Shown: positions 51,631 through 61,278, numbered from the stretch's first letter. The stretch: 64,000 bases of DNA from Flavobacterium chilense (GCF_001602525.1 NZ_LSYT01000004.1:124001-188000), one strand, 5' to 3'. Translations and numbers: made by a program. The notes: generated by a model from the sequence alone, not told the origin.

Positions 51631-53019
51631 ATGAAATACGACGTTATTGTTTTAGGAAGTGGTCCTGGCGGATATGTAACAGCGATTAGAGCTTCACAAT
51701 TAGGCTTTAAAGTAGCTGTAGTTGAAAAAGAAAACCTTGGTGGTGTATGTTTAAACTGGGGATGTATCCCAACAAAAGCATTACTAAAATCAGCTCAGGT
51801 TTTTGATTATTTAAAACATGCCTCTGACTACGGATTGAAAGTTTCTGAATTCGATAAAGATTTCCCTGCTGTAGTACAACGTAGCCGTGGTGTTGCTGAA
51901 GGAATGAGCAAAGGAGTTCAATTCTTAATGAAAAAAAACAAAATTGACGTTATAGAAGGTTTTGGAAAATTAAAACCAGGAAAAAAACTTGACGTTACTG
52001 ATAAAGACAATAAAGTAACTGAATATAGCGCTGATCATATTATTATTGCTACCGGAGCTCGCTCTCGTGAGTTACCAAATTTACCACAAGATGGTGTAAA
52101 AGTAATTGGATACCGTCAGGCAATGACATTACCAACACAGCCAAAATCTATGATTATTGTAGGTTCCGGAGCAATTGGAGTTGAGTTTGCTCACTTCTAT
52201 AACTCAATGGGGACTGAAGTTACTATTGTAGAATTTATGCCTAACATTGTTCCTGTTGAAGACGAGGATATCTCTAAACAAATGGAGCGTTCTATGAAAA
52301 AAGCAGGTGTAAAAATTATGACCAACTCTTCTGTTGAGAAAATTGACACTACAGGAAATGGCGTTAAAGCAACTGTAAAAACGGCTAAAGGAGAAGAAAT
52401 TCTTGAAGCTGACATCGTACTTTCGGCAGTTGGAATCAAAACTAACATTGAAAACATTGGTTTAGAAGAAGTTGGAATCGCTGTTGACAGAGATAAAATC
52501 TTAGTAAACGCTTACAACGCAACTAACATCCCTGGATATTATGCTATTGGAGACGTTACTCCAGGACAAGCTTTAGCACACGTTGCTTCTGCAGAAGGAA
52601 TCAACTGTGTAGAGAAAATTGCTGGTTTACATGTAGATCCAATCGATTACGGAAACGTTCCTGGTTGTACTTACGCAACTCCTGAAATCGCTTCTGTAGG
52701 TTTAACAGAAAAACAAGCAAAAGAAAAAGGTTACGAATTAAAAATTGGTAAATTCCCATTCTCAGCTTCTGGAAAAGCAAAAGCTGCAGGTGCTGCTGAC
52801 GGATTCGTAAAAGTAATCTTTGATGCTAAATACGGAGAATGGTTAGGATGCCACATGATTGGTGCTGGTGTTACAGATATGATTGCTGAAGCAGTTGTAG
52901 CCCGTAAACTTGAAACTACAGGTCATGAAATCCTTAAATCTATCCACCCTCACCCAACAATGAGCGAGGCGGTTATGGAAGCTGTAGCTGATGCTTACGG
53001 CGAAGTAATTCACTTGTAA
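51631..53019 (+). CDS. lpdA: Dihydrolipoyl dehydrogenase
   Basis: The 462-residue E3 subunit reoxidises dihydrolipoamide of pyruvate, 2-oxoglutarate and branched-chain dehydrogenases. FAD site [10 protein letters not shown] (9-18); redox pair C40/C45 in [16 protein letters not shown] site [11 protein letters not shown]-terminal [13 protein letters not shown] with the catalytic His-Glu. It is monocistronic with a good terminator. The clean, repetitive codon choice suggests strong expression. Confidence 0.97.
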   Translation: MKYDVIVLGSGPGGYVTAIRASQLGFKVAVVEKENLGGVCLNWGCIPTKALLKSAQVFDYLKHASDYGLKVSEFDKDFPAVVQRSRGVAEGMSKGVQFLMKKNKIDVIEGFGKLKPGKKLDVTDKDNKVTEYSADHIIIATGARSRELPNLPQDGVKVIGYRQAMTLPTQPKSMIIVGSGAIGVEFAHFYNSMGTEVTIVEFMPNIVPVEDEDISKQMERSMKKAGVKIMTNSSVEKIDTTGNGVKATVKTAKGEEILEADIVLSAVGIKTNIENIGLEEVGIAVDRDKILVNAYNATNIPGYYAIGDVTPGQALAHVASAEGINCVEKIAGLHVDPIDYGNVPGCTYATPEIASVGLTEKQAKEKGYELKIGKFPFSASGKAKAAGAADGFVKVIFDAKYGEWLGCHMIGAGVTDMIAEAVVARKLETTGHEILKSIHPHPTMSEAVMEAVADAYGEVIHL

Positions 53020-53060
53020 TAATATACCGTTTACGGTTATATATAATTTTTCAATTTATA

Positions 53061-53094
53061 AAATCCGATTTGTGATAACAGATCGGATTTTTTG
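53061..53094 (+). terminator. Terminator of lpdA
   Basis: AAATCCGATTTGT (53061-53073) and ACAGATCGGATTT (53078-53090) pair with one G-U, loop GATA, T-run to 53094. It shares its stem with three other terminators in the window. Confidence 0.93.
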
Positions 53095-53244
53095 TTTTGT
53101 CATTTCGAGGAAGGAAAAATGACAATACTTACATAAATATCATGAACTTTAAATTTTATAAAGAAAAGTTGTTAAAAACTTCACATTAAAAAATTTTCTC
53201 ATCGTCTTATAATTCCTATTTTTATTTTTTATAAATAAGATTTT

Positions 53245-54198
53245 ATGAAACTACCTTTTATAGAAATAATCGAAGCCACAACCAGTAATCCTAATTTACT
53301 AATGTGGAAGTTTTATGATGAAGATAAAGAAATAAAAAACGGGGCAAAACTAACTGTTCGTGAAAGTCAACATGTTATGTTATTAAATGAAGGTCAGCTT
53401 GCCGATGTTTTCTCTCCGGGACTTTACACTTTATCTACAGAAAACATTCCGGTTTTAAGCAAACTAAAAGGCTGGAAATACGGTTTTGAAAGTCCGTTTA
53501 AAGTCGATGTTTATTTTTTCAACACCCATCAGTTTATCAATAACAAATGGGGAACTCCTGCTCCTATTCTATTAAACGATCCACAATTTGGACAAATCAG
53601 GGTTCGTGCTTTTGGAAGTTTCGACATTAAAATCATTGATGTTGCCAAATTCTTTCGTCAATATGCCGGAACGTATCAGCAGCTTACCATTTTTGAATTA
53701 CAAAACCAGTTAAGAGATTTTGTAGCACCTAAATTTGGAGAAGTTCTCGCAAATGAAAACATCACTGTTACTGATATTGCCGGAAACATTACACAATTAG
53801 GCCATAAAATTGAACCTTATCTTAAACCTTATTTTCTTCAGTTTGGAATCGAATTAACGCAATTTGTCATCACCAGCGTAACATTACCTGAAGAAGTTAC
53901 AGCACATTACGATAAAATAACCAATATGAATATGGTAACCGATATGGATAAATTTACCAAATTCAATACCGCAACTGCTATTGGCGATAAAGGAACAGCA
54001 CTTCATGATGCAACTCAAAATGCGTTAAGTATGGGAATTCTTTTTAATCAGCTTCAGCAAAATAAAGAAACTCCCAAGCAGGAAACCACAGACGATTTAA
54101 CTTCGAAACTTCAAAAACTAAAGTCTTTATTTGACGCTGGTTTAATTGATGAAGACGAGTTTAAAACCAAAAAAACGGAATTATTAAATCAATTGTGA
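53245..54198 (+). CDS. SPFH-domain protein, YdjI/virion-core type, with SHOCT tail
   Basis: A 317-residue protein without a membrane segment. It matches the YdjI-like SPFH family: opening MKLPFIEIIEATTSNPNLLMWKF, ESQHVMLLNEGQLADVFSPG (about 40-59), NKWGTPAPILLNDP and VRAFGSFDIKI. The C terminus (about 283-316) is a SHOCT motif, LQKLKSLFDAGLIDEDEFKTKK. In Bacillus the YdjGHI proteins act with PspA in membrane stress. It is followed, with overlapping stop and start, by a zinc-ribbon gene, so it opens a four-gene operon. Confidence 0.88.
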   Translation: MKLPFIEIIEATTSNPNLLMWKFYDEDKEIKNGAKLTVRESQHVMLLNEGQLADVFSPGLYTLSTENIPVLSKLKGWKYGFESPFKVDVYFFNTHQFINNKWGTPAPILLNDPQFGQIRVRAFGSFDIKIIDVAKFFRQYAGTYQQLTIFELQNQLRDFVAPKFGEVLANENITVTDIAGNITQLGHKIEPYLKPYFLQFGIELTQFVITSVTLPEEVTAHYDKITNMNMVTDMDKFTKFNTATAIGDKGTALHDATQNALSMGILFNQLQQNKETPKQETTDDLTSKLQKLKSLFDAGLIDEDEFKTKKTELLNQL

Positions 54199-54440
54199 TG
54201 GAAGAAAAAAAAGTAAACTCATTCCTGGATAAACTTAAAGAGAAAGCCAAAAACCAAACCAATTATGGCGGCGAAGCGGAGATGAATGATGCTCAGATGA
54301 ATCTTCGGGACTGTCCTAACTGTGGTGCGGGAAGAGCCAAACAAGATGGTGTGACACATTGTGCTTACTGTGGTTTTGAGTTTATAAACGTAAAACTTAC
54401 TGATGGTGTTTACATAAAAAAAGAAGACAATTCAATTTAA
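54198..54440 (+). CDS. Small zinc-ribbon protein
   Basis: 80 residues from the ATG at 54198, which overlaps the TGA of the SPFH gene (TGATG), implying translational coupling; the GTG at 54195 is less likely. The C-terminal half carries CPNCGAGRAKQDGVTHCAYCG, a C2C2 zinc ribbon. No other domain. It probably works with the SPFH protein, as zinc-ribbon partners do in ydjG-like operons. Confidence 0.8.
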   Translation: MEEKKVNSFLDKLKEKAKNQTNYGGEAEMNDAQMNLRDCPNCGAGRAKQDGVTHCAYCGFEFINVKLTDGVYIKKEDNSI

Positions 54441-54452
54441 AAATAAAAGATA

Positions 54453-55385
54453 GTGTTCGGATTATTCAATAAACAAAAAGACGAGGCTCTGCCAGAATGG
54501 TATTCAGAACTTCAGCAGTCGCAGGAAAGATGGTTTTCTTTTCTGGAAAAACTCGAAGCCAAAACAGAAGAATTTGCAACAGCAGCAATTCCGGAATTAA
54601 AAGACATTCTGCAAAGCGATGATGATTTATACAAAAGAACTTTTCACAGAGTATATTCTGGTGTAAATGGTCAGTTGCAAAACATCAGAAGCAAAGCCAG
54701 AGATACTTATGAGGAAAAAATAATTGATGTTTACCAAAATTACAACATGCAGATTTCTGTGTTAAGCAAGCATCATAATTTAGTATCAGATTTTAGAACA
54801 GCTTGTTCAGATCGTTACAGCGATTTTGAAGATAAATGCGAATATTGGAGAAATCAGATTGAAAAAACCCAGGAACGCGATCTTCAAATCGAATATCAAA
54901 AAATACTCGACGAATACGAAACCATTAAAAACAAATTCAACTGCACACAATGTGGCGGAAATATTGAAATCGAAAAAATCTTTTTAATCGAAACATACAT
55001 TTCGTGTCCGTATTGCAAAACCCAAAATACATTTGCACCCAGCACACAGGCAAGAAATCTGCAAAATATTGCGCGAGGACTAGCAGAGCAAAGAACAGCA
55101 CATTTGTATGAAGCTTTCGAAACCGAAAATAGTAAAGAACGTGAATTGTACCATCAGCGTCATGAATTAAGTCTGAGTAAAATTCACGAATCTGATAAAA
55201 AAGTGCTGAGCCAAATCCAGGCAAAAATGGATGAACTCGAAGAACAAAGGCAATTTGTGATTAAGAACACCCAAAAATTACATCAGGTTTATTTGCGTGC
55301 TATGTATGACGAATGGAACAAAATCACGCCCGATTTAAAAGAACACAACGAAAAAATGTATCAAAATCAATTGCAATATTTATAA
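54453..55385 (+). CDS. Coiled-coil protein with internal zinc ribbon, unknown function
   Basis: 310 residues from GTG 54453 (MFGLFNKQKDEALPEW). The chain is mostly helical, with long coiled-coil stretches at about 90-165 and 245-300. Between them CTQCGGNIEIEKI...CPYCKTQ (about 170-196) forms a zinc ribbon. I do not recognise a named family. It is 12 bp after the small zinc-ribbon gene and 24 bp before the next, so it belongs to the same operon. A scaffold role beside the SPFH protein is plausible. Confidence 0.75.
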   Translation: MFGLFNKQKDEALPEWYSELQQSQERWFSFLEKLEAKTEEFATAAIPELKDILQSDDDLYKRTFHRVYSGVNGQLQNIRSKARDTYEEKIIDVYQNYNMQISVLSKHHNLVSDFRTACSDRYSDFEDKCEYWRNQIEKTQERDLQIEYQKILDEYETIKNKFNCTQCGGNIEIEKIFLIETYISCPYCKTQNTFAPSTQARNLQNIARGLAEQRTAHLYEAFETENSKERELYHQRHELSLSKIHESDKKVLSQIQAKMDELEEQRQFVIKNTQKLHQVYLRAMYDEWNKITPDLKEHNEKMYQNQLQYL

Positions 55386-55409
55386 TTTATTAACCTTAAA
55401 ACTTGAAAA

Positions 55410-56366
55410 ATGTTTAAAAAACTTTTTGGAGCCTTAACCGGAGACAACAAACAGGAAAATCAAAATTATGAAGCTCAAACTTCAAATAATTATGAGAATG
55501 ATTATGAAGATAACTATCAGGAAGTAGAATACGATCCTGAAACTTTACACGGAACACATTATACTGCAGAAGATTTTGATGATGAAGTGGCATCAAGAGC
55601 TGAAGCCTGGATCGCAGACGAACGAGATAATGGCGAAAATCTTGAAGAAAAAGACATTCAAAACATCTATTTCAATTACAGAAGAGAAGTTTATACAGAA
55701 TGGAACAACTGCGATTCAGATCAAATGATTCGATTTGAGCACGCTAATTCATTAAAATATACCGGAATTCAGACCTCAGGCTTTATAAAAGTTGATGATG
55801 ACAATCCGTTTCTTCAGCCTGTTCATGGTGTAGATTTAAGAACTTACACAGCAATGTGCCTTAAAATTAGTGCCGGAATTGATTATCTTGAAGTTTGCAA
55901 AGCAATGGGCTTCGAACCTGTAATCTGGGAAGAACTAAACACAATCTGGCCGCAACGTATGGGCGAAGACACATCGTTTACAGTAACTACTTTGTTTGGA
56001 CAATATTATGCTGAAAACGTAACTGTACCACAATTAGAAAATCTTAAAGCTGAAATTTCTGAAGAAGGAGCTGCAAATCTTGAAAGAATAAAAAACGATC
56101 GTTATTTCTATGAAGAACTTACAGGTGCAAGACAAGCTGCATACGAATACGGAATTGACGGTGCACAATGGATTTTAGATAACTTTGGAATAAACCTTGC
56201 CGATTTTCAATCTGTAGCCATGCAATGGATGACAGAACAAAATCAAAACTGGAACTCTGAAGACATTCTCGAATTCTCGAATTACCAACAGGAAAAACAA
56301 AAAGAATATGCTACTAAGTTTGCTCAGGAACAAGGCGGAAATATTGCTGACGATGTAAATTTTTAA
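55410..56366 (+). CDS. Acidic protein of unknown function (possibly DUF6620)
   Basis: A 318-residue soluble protein. Very acidic Asn/Glu/Asp/Tyr-rich N-terminal stretch (about 14-60), then a helical body with IDYLEVCKAMGFEPVIWEEL and ARQAAYEYGIDGAQWILDNFG. The opening MFKKLFGALTG recalls DUF6620 proteins, but I am not sure. Last gene of the SPFH operon, ended by a terminator. No signal peptide or membrane segment. Confidence 0.65.
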   Translation: MFKKLFGALTGDNKQENQNYEAQTSNNYENDYEDNYQEVEYDPETLHGTHYTAEDFDDEVASRAEAWIADERDNGENLEEKDIQNIYFNYRREVYTEWNNCDSDQMIRFEHANSLKYTGIQTSGFIKVDDDNPFLQPVHGVDLRTYTAMCLKISAGIDYLEVCKAMGFEPVIWEELNTIWPQRMGEDTSFTVTTLFGQYYAENVTVPQLENLKAEISEEGAANLERIKNDRYFYEELTGARQAAYEYGIDGAQWILDNFGINLADFQSVAMQWMTEQNQNWNSEDILEFSNYQQEKQKEYATKFAQEQGGNIADDVNF

Positions 56367-56391
56367 AATTAACATTTACTTAAATAAACAG

Positions 56392-56422
56392 AAATCCGAT
56401 TTAGTTTTAAATCGGATTTTTA
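56392..56422 (+). terminator. Terminator of the SPFH operon
   Basis: AAATCCGATTT (56392-56402) and AAATCGGATTT (56409-56419) with a 6-nt loop and T-run. Same stem as the lpdA terminator. Confidence 0.9.
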
Positions 56423-56455
56423 TTTTCATAACTTTATGACCAAACAAAAAAGGTC

Positions 56456-57364
56456 ATGAAAGAAATCTGTATTGTTGAATTTCCCTCAAATCTGGGCTTA
56501 AAAGAACCGGAAACCGGAAAAGAACCCGGCGTAAAAAATTTACCGGATTGGTTCTGGAAACATAATTTGCATAAAGCCATTCATCCCAAGAACATCATCA
56601 GACTTGATCCTCCAAAATACAGCAACAGCAGAGATCCCGAAACCAATATCCTAAACGCAAATTCGTTAGTCGATTATGCAAGAGAACAAGCATATCTGAT
56701 CAACAATTTACTCACACAAAATAAATTTCCGTTTATATTGGGCGGCGATTGCAGTATTCTTTTAGGTCCGGCGATTGCCTTAAAACAAAAAGGAAATTAC
56801 TGCTTGTTTTATCTTGACGGTCACACTGATTTTATGAATATCTCGTTATCAGAAACCGGAGGTGTTGGCGGAATGGCTGCTTCGATCGTTACAGGAAACG
56901 GACACGAAAAACTAACCAACATTCTCAACTTATCGCCTTATATCAACGAAGAAAACCTTTGGTGTGTAGGCAATCGTGAATATGATGACGAATACGAAAA
57001 TGAAATACGAAACTCATCTGCCACTTACATCAGTCTTCAGGAATTACGCAAACAGGGCGTTTCAAACTGTGTAAAATCATTTCTTTCGCAAATAGAAAAC
57101 AAAAATCTTGACGGTTTCTGGCTTCATATCGATGTCGATGTATTAAACGATACTTTAATGCCATGTGTAGACAGCCGTACACCAGACGGTTTGACTTATG
57201 AGGAATTCAATGAGCTTACGTCGTATTTATTCGAAAGTTCAAAATTAAGCGGTCTTGAAATCACCATTTTAGATCCAGATCTGGATGATACAGGACAATA
57301 CACAAAAAGTTTTGTAGAAAACATATCAACGACTTTCAAAAAACATTTTAATACGTTGACTTAA
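56456..57364 (+). CDS. Arginase/agmatinase-family hydrolase
   Basis: A 302-residue binuclear-metal ureohydrolase. Ligand motifs are GGDCS (about 97-101, Cys in the place of the first His, a known variant), LDGHTDF (about 119-125) and HIDVDVLND (about 223-231). The N-terminal KNLPDWFW and long LDPPKYSNSRDPE are typical of Bacteroidota arginase-family members. Arginase, agmatinase or formimidoylglutamase activity cannot be decided. It stands alone between two terminators. Confidence 0.85.
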   Translation: MKEICIVEFPSNLGLKEPETGKEPGVKNLPDWFWKHNLHKAIHPKNIIRLDPPKYSNSRDPETNILNANSLVDYAREQAYLINNLLTQNKFPFILGGDCSILLGPAIALKQKGNYCLFYLDGHTDFMNISLSETGGVGGMAASIVTGNGHEKLTNILNLSPYINEENLWCVGNREYDDEYENEIRNSSATYISLQELRKQGVSNCVKSFLSQIENKNLDGFWLHIDVDVLNDTLMPCVDSRTPDGLTYEEFNELTSYLFESSKLSGLEITILDPDLDDTGQYTKSFVENISTTFKKHFNTLT

Positions 57365-57395
57365 AATAAAAATGTTTTAGATTAGTCTTATCATG

Positions 57396-57416
57396 ATCCT
57401 TCCAAAAGGATTTTTT
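57396..57416 (+). terminator. Short terminator after the arginase-family gene
   Basis: ATCCTT (57396-57401) and AAGGAT (57406-57411) make a 6-bp stem with a 4-nt loop, followed by six Ts to 57416. Weak stem. Confidence 0.6.
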
Positions 57417-57447
57417 AAAGCGTCTCATTTCTTAAACAATAAAAAAC

Positions 57448-58092
57448 ATGACATTAGAAGAATACAAAAAAGAATTTTCTGAAGATGATGCTGTGGGCTG
57501 GCTGGAGATCGATAAACAATTCGATGAGCTTTATCCCAATCAGGAACCCAAACATTTTGCCCCTGCGATAAGCTATATGCTGGGTGGAGAAGATCCGCTT
57601 GACGGAATAAGTATTTACGAAAGTAAAAACCAAACAGATCATTTTCATTTTGTAACGTACGGATTTTCAGAATTATATTATAACGAAGAAAAACTGGACA
57701 GTGAATTTAGCAAATGGGGATTTGAACTTACTTTTAGATTAAAACCTTTTAGCGGCGACGGCGAAACTCCAGGCTGGCCAATTGCTCTTTTGCAAAACAT
57801 AGCCAAATATGTTTTTAGCAGCGGAAACTGGTTTGAAGAGTTTCATTATATGCCGGCAAATGGTCCAATCAGACTTGATACAGATACGGATATCACAGCT
57901 TTATTGTTTGTAAACGATCCGGAAATAGAAAAGATTCAGACACCACATGGAGAAGTTTCGTTTTTGCAAATCGTTGGAATAACTTCTGCCGAATATGAGC
58001 ACATCAAAGAAAATCCTGATACAGTCGAAGAATTAGTCAATAAATTAAAGAAAGACAATCCTTTGTTGGTAACTGATTTAAACAGAAAATAA
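57448..58092 (+). CDS. Suppressor-of-fused (SUFU) domain protein
   Basis: A 214-residue cytosolic protein. SUFU features: HFAPAISYMLGGEDPLDGISIYES (in pieces, about 37-60), HFHFVTYGFSELY (about 66-78), GFELTFRLKP and a W-rich GWPIALLQNIAKYVF. In bacteria such domains are often immunity proteins of polymorphic toxin systems, but no toxin gene is next to it here. A small acidic protein of unknown fold follows 2 bp later. Confidence 0.88.
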   Translation: MTLEEYKKEFSEDDAVGWLEIDKQFDELYPNQEPKHFAPAISYMLGGEDPLDGISIYESKNQTDHFHFVTYGFSELYYNEEKLDSEFSKWGFELTFRLKPFSGDGETPGWPIALLQNIAKYVFSSGNWFEEFHYMPANGPIRLDTDTDITALLFVNDPEIEKIQTPHGEVSFLQIVGITSAEYEHIKENPDTVEELVNKLKKDNPLLVTDLNRK

Positions 58093-58094
58093 AA

Positions 58095-58505
58095 ATGGCA
58101 AATACTTTCTATTCTTATTCTGCTTATATATTACCATCTTCAAATGCAGAAATCACTGTCTTAAAAGGATACTTAGATAGTTTCTATCATAAACCTGACA
58201 ATATTGATGAGCCAAAAATTGTATTAAACGACAATCAAATCACAATAACTTTTAATGACGAGTACAATTTCTATATTTATTTATCTCAGGAAAAACATAT
58301 AAATGACGAAGCTGTAGAAATTGCTGATGATCTTGAAACTGACTGGAATGAAAACTTTTATGACAAAGAAAAACTGAAGACTTCAATAAAAAGATTTGAA
58401 GTTTGGGGAGATCCTGATTTTGACATGGATTACTTCAACGACAGTCTTTTTATAATAGATCAAATCGAAAAATTTAGCGACATCCTCATTTTTCAAAACC
58501 AATAG
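58095..58505 (+). CDS. Small acidic protein, unknown function
   Basis: A 136-residue cytosolic protein rich in Asp, Glu, Asn and aromatic residues, without a signal or any motif I recognise. It starts 2 bp after the SUFU stop, so the two are co-translated. Size, acidity and partner suggest a second immunity-type protein. A terminator follows. Confidence 0.7.
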   Translation: MANTFYSYSAYILPSSNAEITVLKGYLDSFYHKPDNIDEPKIVLNDNQITITFNDEYNFYIYLSQEKHINDEAVEIADDLETDWNENFYDKEKLKTSIKRFEVWGDPDFDMDYFNDSLFIIDQIEKFSDILIFQNQ

Positions 58506-58521
58506 ATTACTTTAAATATCA

Positions 58522-58554
58522 AAATCCGATTTATGAAAATAGATCGGATTTTTT
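58522..58554 (+). terminator. Terminator after the SUFU pair
   Basis: AAATCCGATTT (58522-58532) and AGATCGGATTT (58541-58551), T-run to 58554. Fourth use of this stem. Confidence 0.9.
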
Positions 58555-58648
58555 ATCCTAAAAAAAGAGTATTTTAGCTTAACTAAAAACTCAACTCACC
58601 AAATTATCTACTATTTTTCAGTAAATATTAAGAGGACTATAATCAAAA

Positions 58649-59308
58649 ATGAATAACGAAAAATTAATACAATTACTAATTTATTCTCATGCTGTATTTG
58701 GTGGCGTCGCTCTTATCTCGGGTTTGATTTCATTAATTGTAACCAAAGGAAAAGTTATTCATAAAAAATCCGGAAAACTCTTTTATTACTGCATGCTTTT
58801 ATCAGCATTGACAGCTTTAATTATTTCCAGTTTACCGCAACACAAAAGTCCGTTTTTATTCGCAATCGGAATCTTTAGCTCTTATTTTATCATAACAGGC
58901 TACAGAGCTTTACAATTCAAAAATAAAAACATCAATTTAAAGAAAGATAAGATTATTTCAGGAATTATGATTGCAACAGGAATATTGATGATTTTATACA
59001 ATCCGTTAATAAATCAAAAAATCAATATTGTCTTAACTGCTTTTGGTTGTATTGGACTCCTTTTTTCTGTACGGGATTTAATACTCTATAAAAATCGGGA
59101 AAAACTACACCAGGACTGGCTAAAACTGCATCTTGGAAAAATGATTGGTGGTTACATTTCTGCTACAACCGCTTTTGTTGTTGTAAACGAATTTTTTCCC
59201 AGCTTTTATGGCTGGTTTATCCCGGGAACTTTTGGCGCAGTCTGTATTATTTTCTGGATAAAAAAATTAAATAAAAAGCAACAACAAAACCCAATAAGAA
59301 TAGAATAA
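58649..59308 (+). CDS. DUF2306-like membrane protein
   Basis: A 219-residue protein with six or seven membrane helices. The opening IYSHAVFGGVALISGL with HKKSGKLFYY (His-rich, possibly heme or metal binding) matches the DUF2306 arrangement, and HLGKMIGGYISATTAF near the C terminus repeats the His pattern. Function unknown. Monocistronic, with AT-rich flanks. Confidence 0.75.
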   Translation: MNNEKLIQLLIYSHAVFGGVALISGLISLIVTKGKVIHKKSGKLFYYCMLLSALTALIISSLPQHKSPFLFAIGIFSSYFIITGYRALQFKNKNINLKKDKIISGIMIATGILMILYNPLINQKINIVLTAFGCIGLLFSVRDLILYKNREKLHQDWLKLHLGKMIGGYISATTAFVVVNEFFPSFYGWFIPGTFGAVCIIFWIKKLNKKQQQNPIRIE

Positions 59309-59391
59309 GATTATCATCAAAGAAGGAAAATAAATTATTTATAAAATATTGTAAGCTTCTTTCTAAATTAAATTTAGCTCCTAAAATTATA

Positions 59392-60294
59392 ATGAAAAAA
59401 CGAATAACATATCAGATAGATTCTTTTACAAAAGAAAGATTTAAAGGAAACCCCGCAGGAGTTGTGGTAAACGCAGAAGGATTGAATGATTACCAAATGC
59501 AGCAAATTGCAAGAGAATTAAACAATTCTGAAACTGCATTTCTTTTTCCTCCCGATACTGACGATTGCGATGGTATTATACGCTATTTTACTCCCAATAC
59601 CGAAGTTCCGATTTGCGGTCACGCTACAATTGCAGCAATGTATGCAAAAGCTGTTGAAGAGAAATTAGATTCTTGTGTATTAAGATATAAAACCAAAGTA
59701 GGCATACTGCCGTTTGAAATAATCAAAAACAACGAAGATTATCAAATTTTAATGACACAGGGAACTTTCGAACTTAGTCCGCCATTTAATGATATTATTA
59801 CACAAAAAATGTTAGGTGCTTTAGGATTAGAAAAGTCTGATATTGAAGACAAATGTCCTATTCAAATTGCTTCTACAGGACATTCTAAAGTAATGATTGG
59901 AATTAAAAGCAGAACAAAACTGAACAATTTAACACCTGACTATCCTGAATTAGCAAGCTTAAGCAAAGAGATTAACTGCAACGGTTATTTTGTTTTTACA
60001 TTTGATTCTGATGATAAAGATATCCTGACTTATGGCAGAATGTTTGCCCCGGGAATTGGTATCAACGAAGATCCTGTAACCGGAAACGCAAACGGACCAT
60101 TGGGCGGTTATCTGATACAAAATGAAATTGTTGCTTTTGATGGTAATGAGTTTGAGTTTAACGGACGACAAGGTGAAAAAATAGACCGTTTAGGTGTCAT
60201 AAAAGTTAAGGTCTCAATTGAAGATAACAAACCAAAATTAATTCAGATAAAAGGTGATGCTGTTGTTGTTTTTAAAACTGAAATAGAAATTTAA
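59392..60294 (+). CDS. PhzF-family isomerase/epimerase
   Basis: A 300-residue protein with the two-lobed diaminopimelate-epimerase fold. Catalytic Glu47 lies in NNSETAFLF, and GHATIAA and DPVTGNANGPLGGYL are conserved. The family includes the phenazine enzyme PhzF and many uncharacterised homologues, so the true substrate is unknown. A GNAT gene follows 36 bp later. Confidence 0.92.
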   Translation: MKKRITYQIDSFTKERFKGNPAGVVVNAEGLNDYQMQQIARELNNSETAFLFPPDTDDCDGIIRYFTPNTEVPICGHATIAAMYAKAVEEKLDSCVLRYKTKVGILPFEIIKNNEDYQILMTQGTFELSPPFNDIITQKMLGALGLEKSDIEDKCPIQIASTGHSKVMIGIKSRTKLNNLTPDYPELASLSKEINCNGYFVFTFDSDDKDILTYGRMFAPGIGINEDPVTGNANGPLGGYLIQNEIVAFDGNEFEFNGRQGEKIDRLGVIKVKVSIEDNKPKLIQIKGDAVVVFKTEIEI

Positions 60295-60330
60295 AAATAC
60301 AATTCATCTCTGCCAGATTCGAAAACAGTA

Positions 60331-60762
60331 ATGGAAATAACCTTAATCAAAAAAACCGATCATGATCTTTTAAGAACGTTATTCTTAAAAGAAAGGCAAG
60401 CTACCTTTTACTGGCTAGATCCGGCAACATTTCAATTAAATGATTTTGACAGAAATACAAAGGATGAAGTTATTCTCGTAGCACGAATTGGCGGAATTCC
60501 TGTTGGATTTATTTCTATCTGGATGAGAGATCGGTTTATTCATCATTTGTATGTCGATCAGCAATATCATGGTAAAGGCATTGGAACAGCTTTATTGAAG
60601 GCTGCCATTGACAAAACCAGCTTGCCTATTACCCTTAAATGTTTAGAGAACAATACCAAAGCTGCTATTTTTTATGAGAAAAAAGGTTTTACTATAAAAG
60701 AAAGAGGCCGATCTGAACACGGTGCTTATATTGTATTTGAATTGACAGAAAACATGAATTAA
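60331..60762 (+). CDS. GNAT-family N-acetyltransferase
   Basis: A 143-residue acetyltransferase. The acetyl-CoA site is YVDQQYHGKGIGTALLKAA (about 73-91), and LKCLENNTKAAIFYEKKGF closes the fold. Probable small-molecule or antibiotic acetylation; substrate unknown. Likely co-transcribed with the PhzF gene. Confidence 0.92.
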   Translation: MEITLIKKTDHDLLRTLFLKERQATFYWLDPATFQLNDFDRNTKDEVILVARIGGIPVGFISIWMRDRFIHHLYVDQQYHGKGIGTALLKAAIDKTSLPITLKCLENNTKAAIFYEKKGFTIKERGRSEHGAYIVFELTENMN

Positions 60763-60850
60763 ATCAAAAAATTAACGTAACACAAAATACTAACGCAACC
60801 ATTTAACAAATTCTACATCTATTAATTAAACCAATGACAGATTTTAACCA

Positions 60851-61255
60851 ATGAAAAAAAATTTACTCTTACTTGTTTTAATTATAATGAGTTCCTGCTC
60901 TAATAATGATGCAATAAATTCGACCAAAAAATCTTTACAGGGCAAATGGAACTGGATTGGTTCTAGCGGTGGATTTGCAGGAACAACAGAAACTCCAAAA
61001 TCTACTAACAAAGTGATTCAAATTGAGTTTTCCGGTTCTTCTTACAAAAAATATATTGATGGACAACTGGTCTTTGATTATCCGTTTGAAATAAAAACCC
61101 AAAAATCTATTTTTGGTGGTGAAAGACCTATGATTGTAAGTACTGACCCTGCAATATATTTTCCTGCCATGTCTTTTGAATTTGAAGATAATAAACTGCA
61201 CTTAAGCGAGGAATGTTATGACTGTTTTGGATCTGGATATGTTCGTATAAAATAA
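60851..61255 (+). CDS. Lipocalin-like lipoprotein
   Basis: A 134-residue lipoprotein with lipobox MSSC (Cys16). The mature part has the beta-rich GKWNWIGSSGG start and repeated aromatic strands of lipocalin-like Bacteroidota proteins. It resembles the next gene in size and plan (GNWKLIKT), so they are probably diverged paralogues. Two Cys in ECYDC near the end may form a disulfide. Ligand unknown. Confidence 0.7.
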   Translation: MKKNLLLLVLIIMSSCSNNDAINSTKKSLQGKWNWIGSSGGFAGTTETPKSTNKVIQIEFSGSSYKKYIDGQLVFDYPFEIKTQKSIFGGERPMIVSTDPAIYFPAMSFEFEDNKLHLSEECYDCFGSGYVRIK

Positions 61256-61278
61256 AACTTAACGTTAAATCAAAAATC

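Noticed and set aside
54195..54197. GTG start for the small zinc-ribbon protein
   Set aside because: The adjacent ATG at 54198 overlaps the upstream stop in the usual TGATG coupling pattern.
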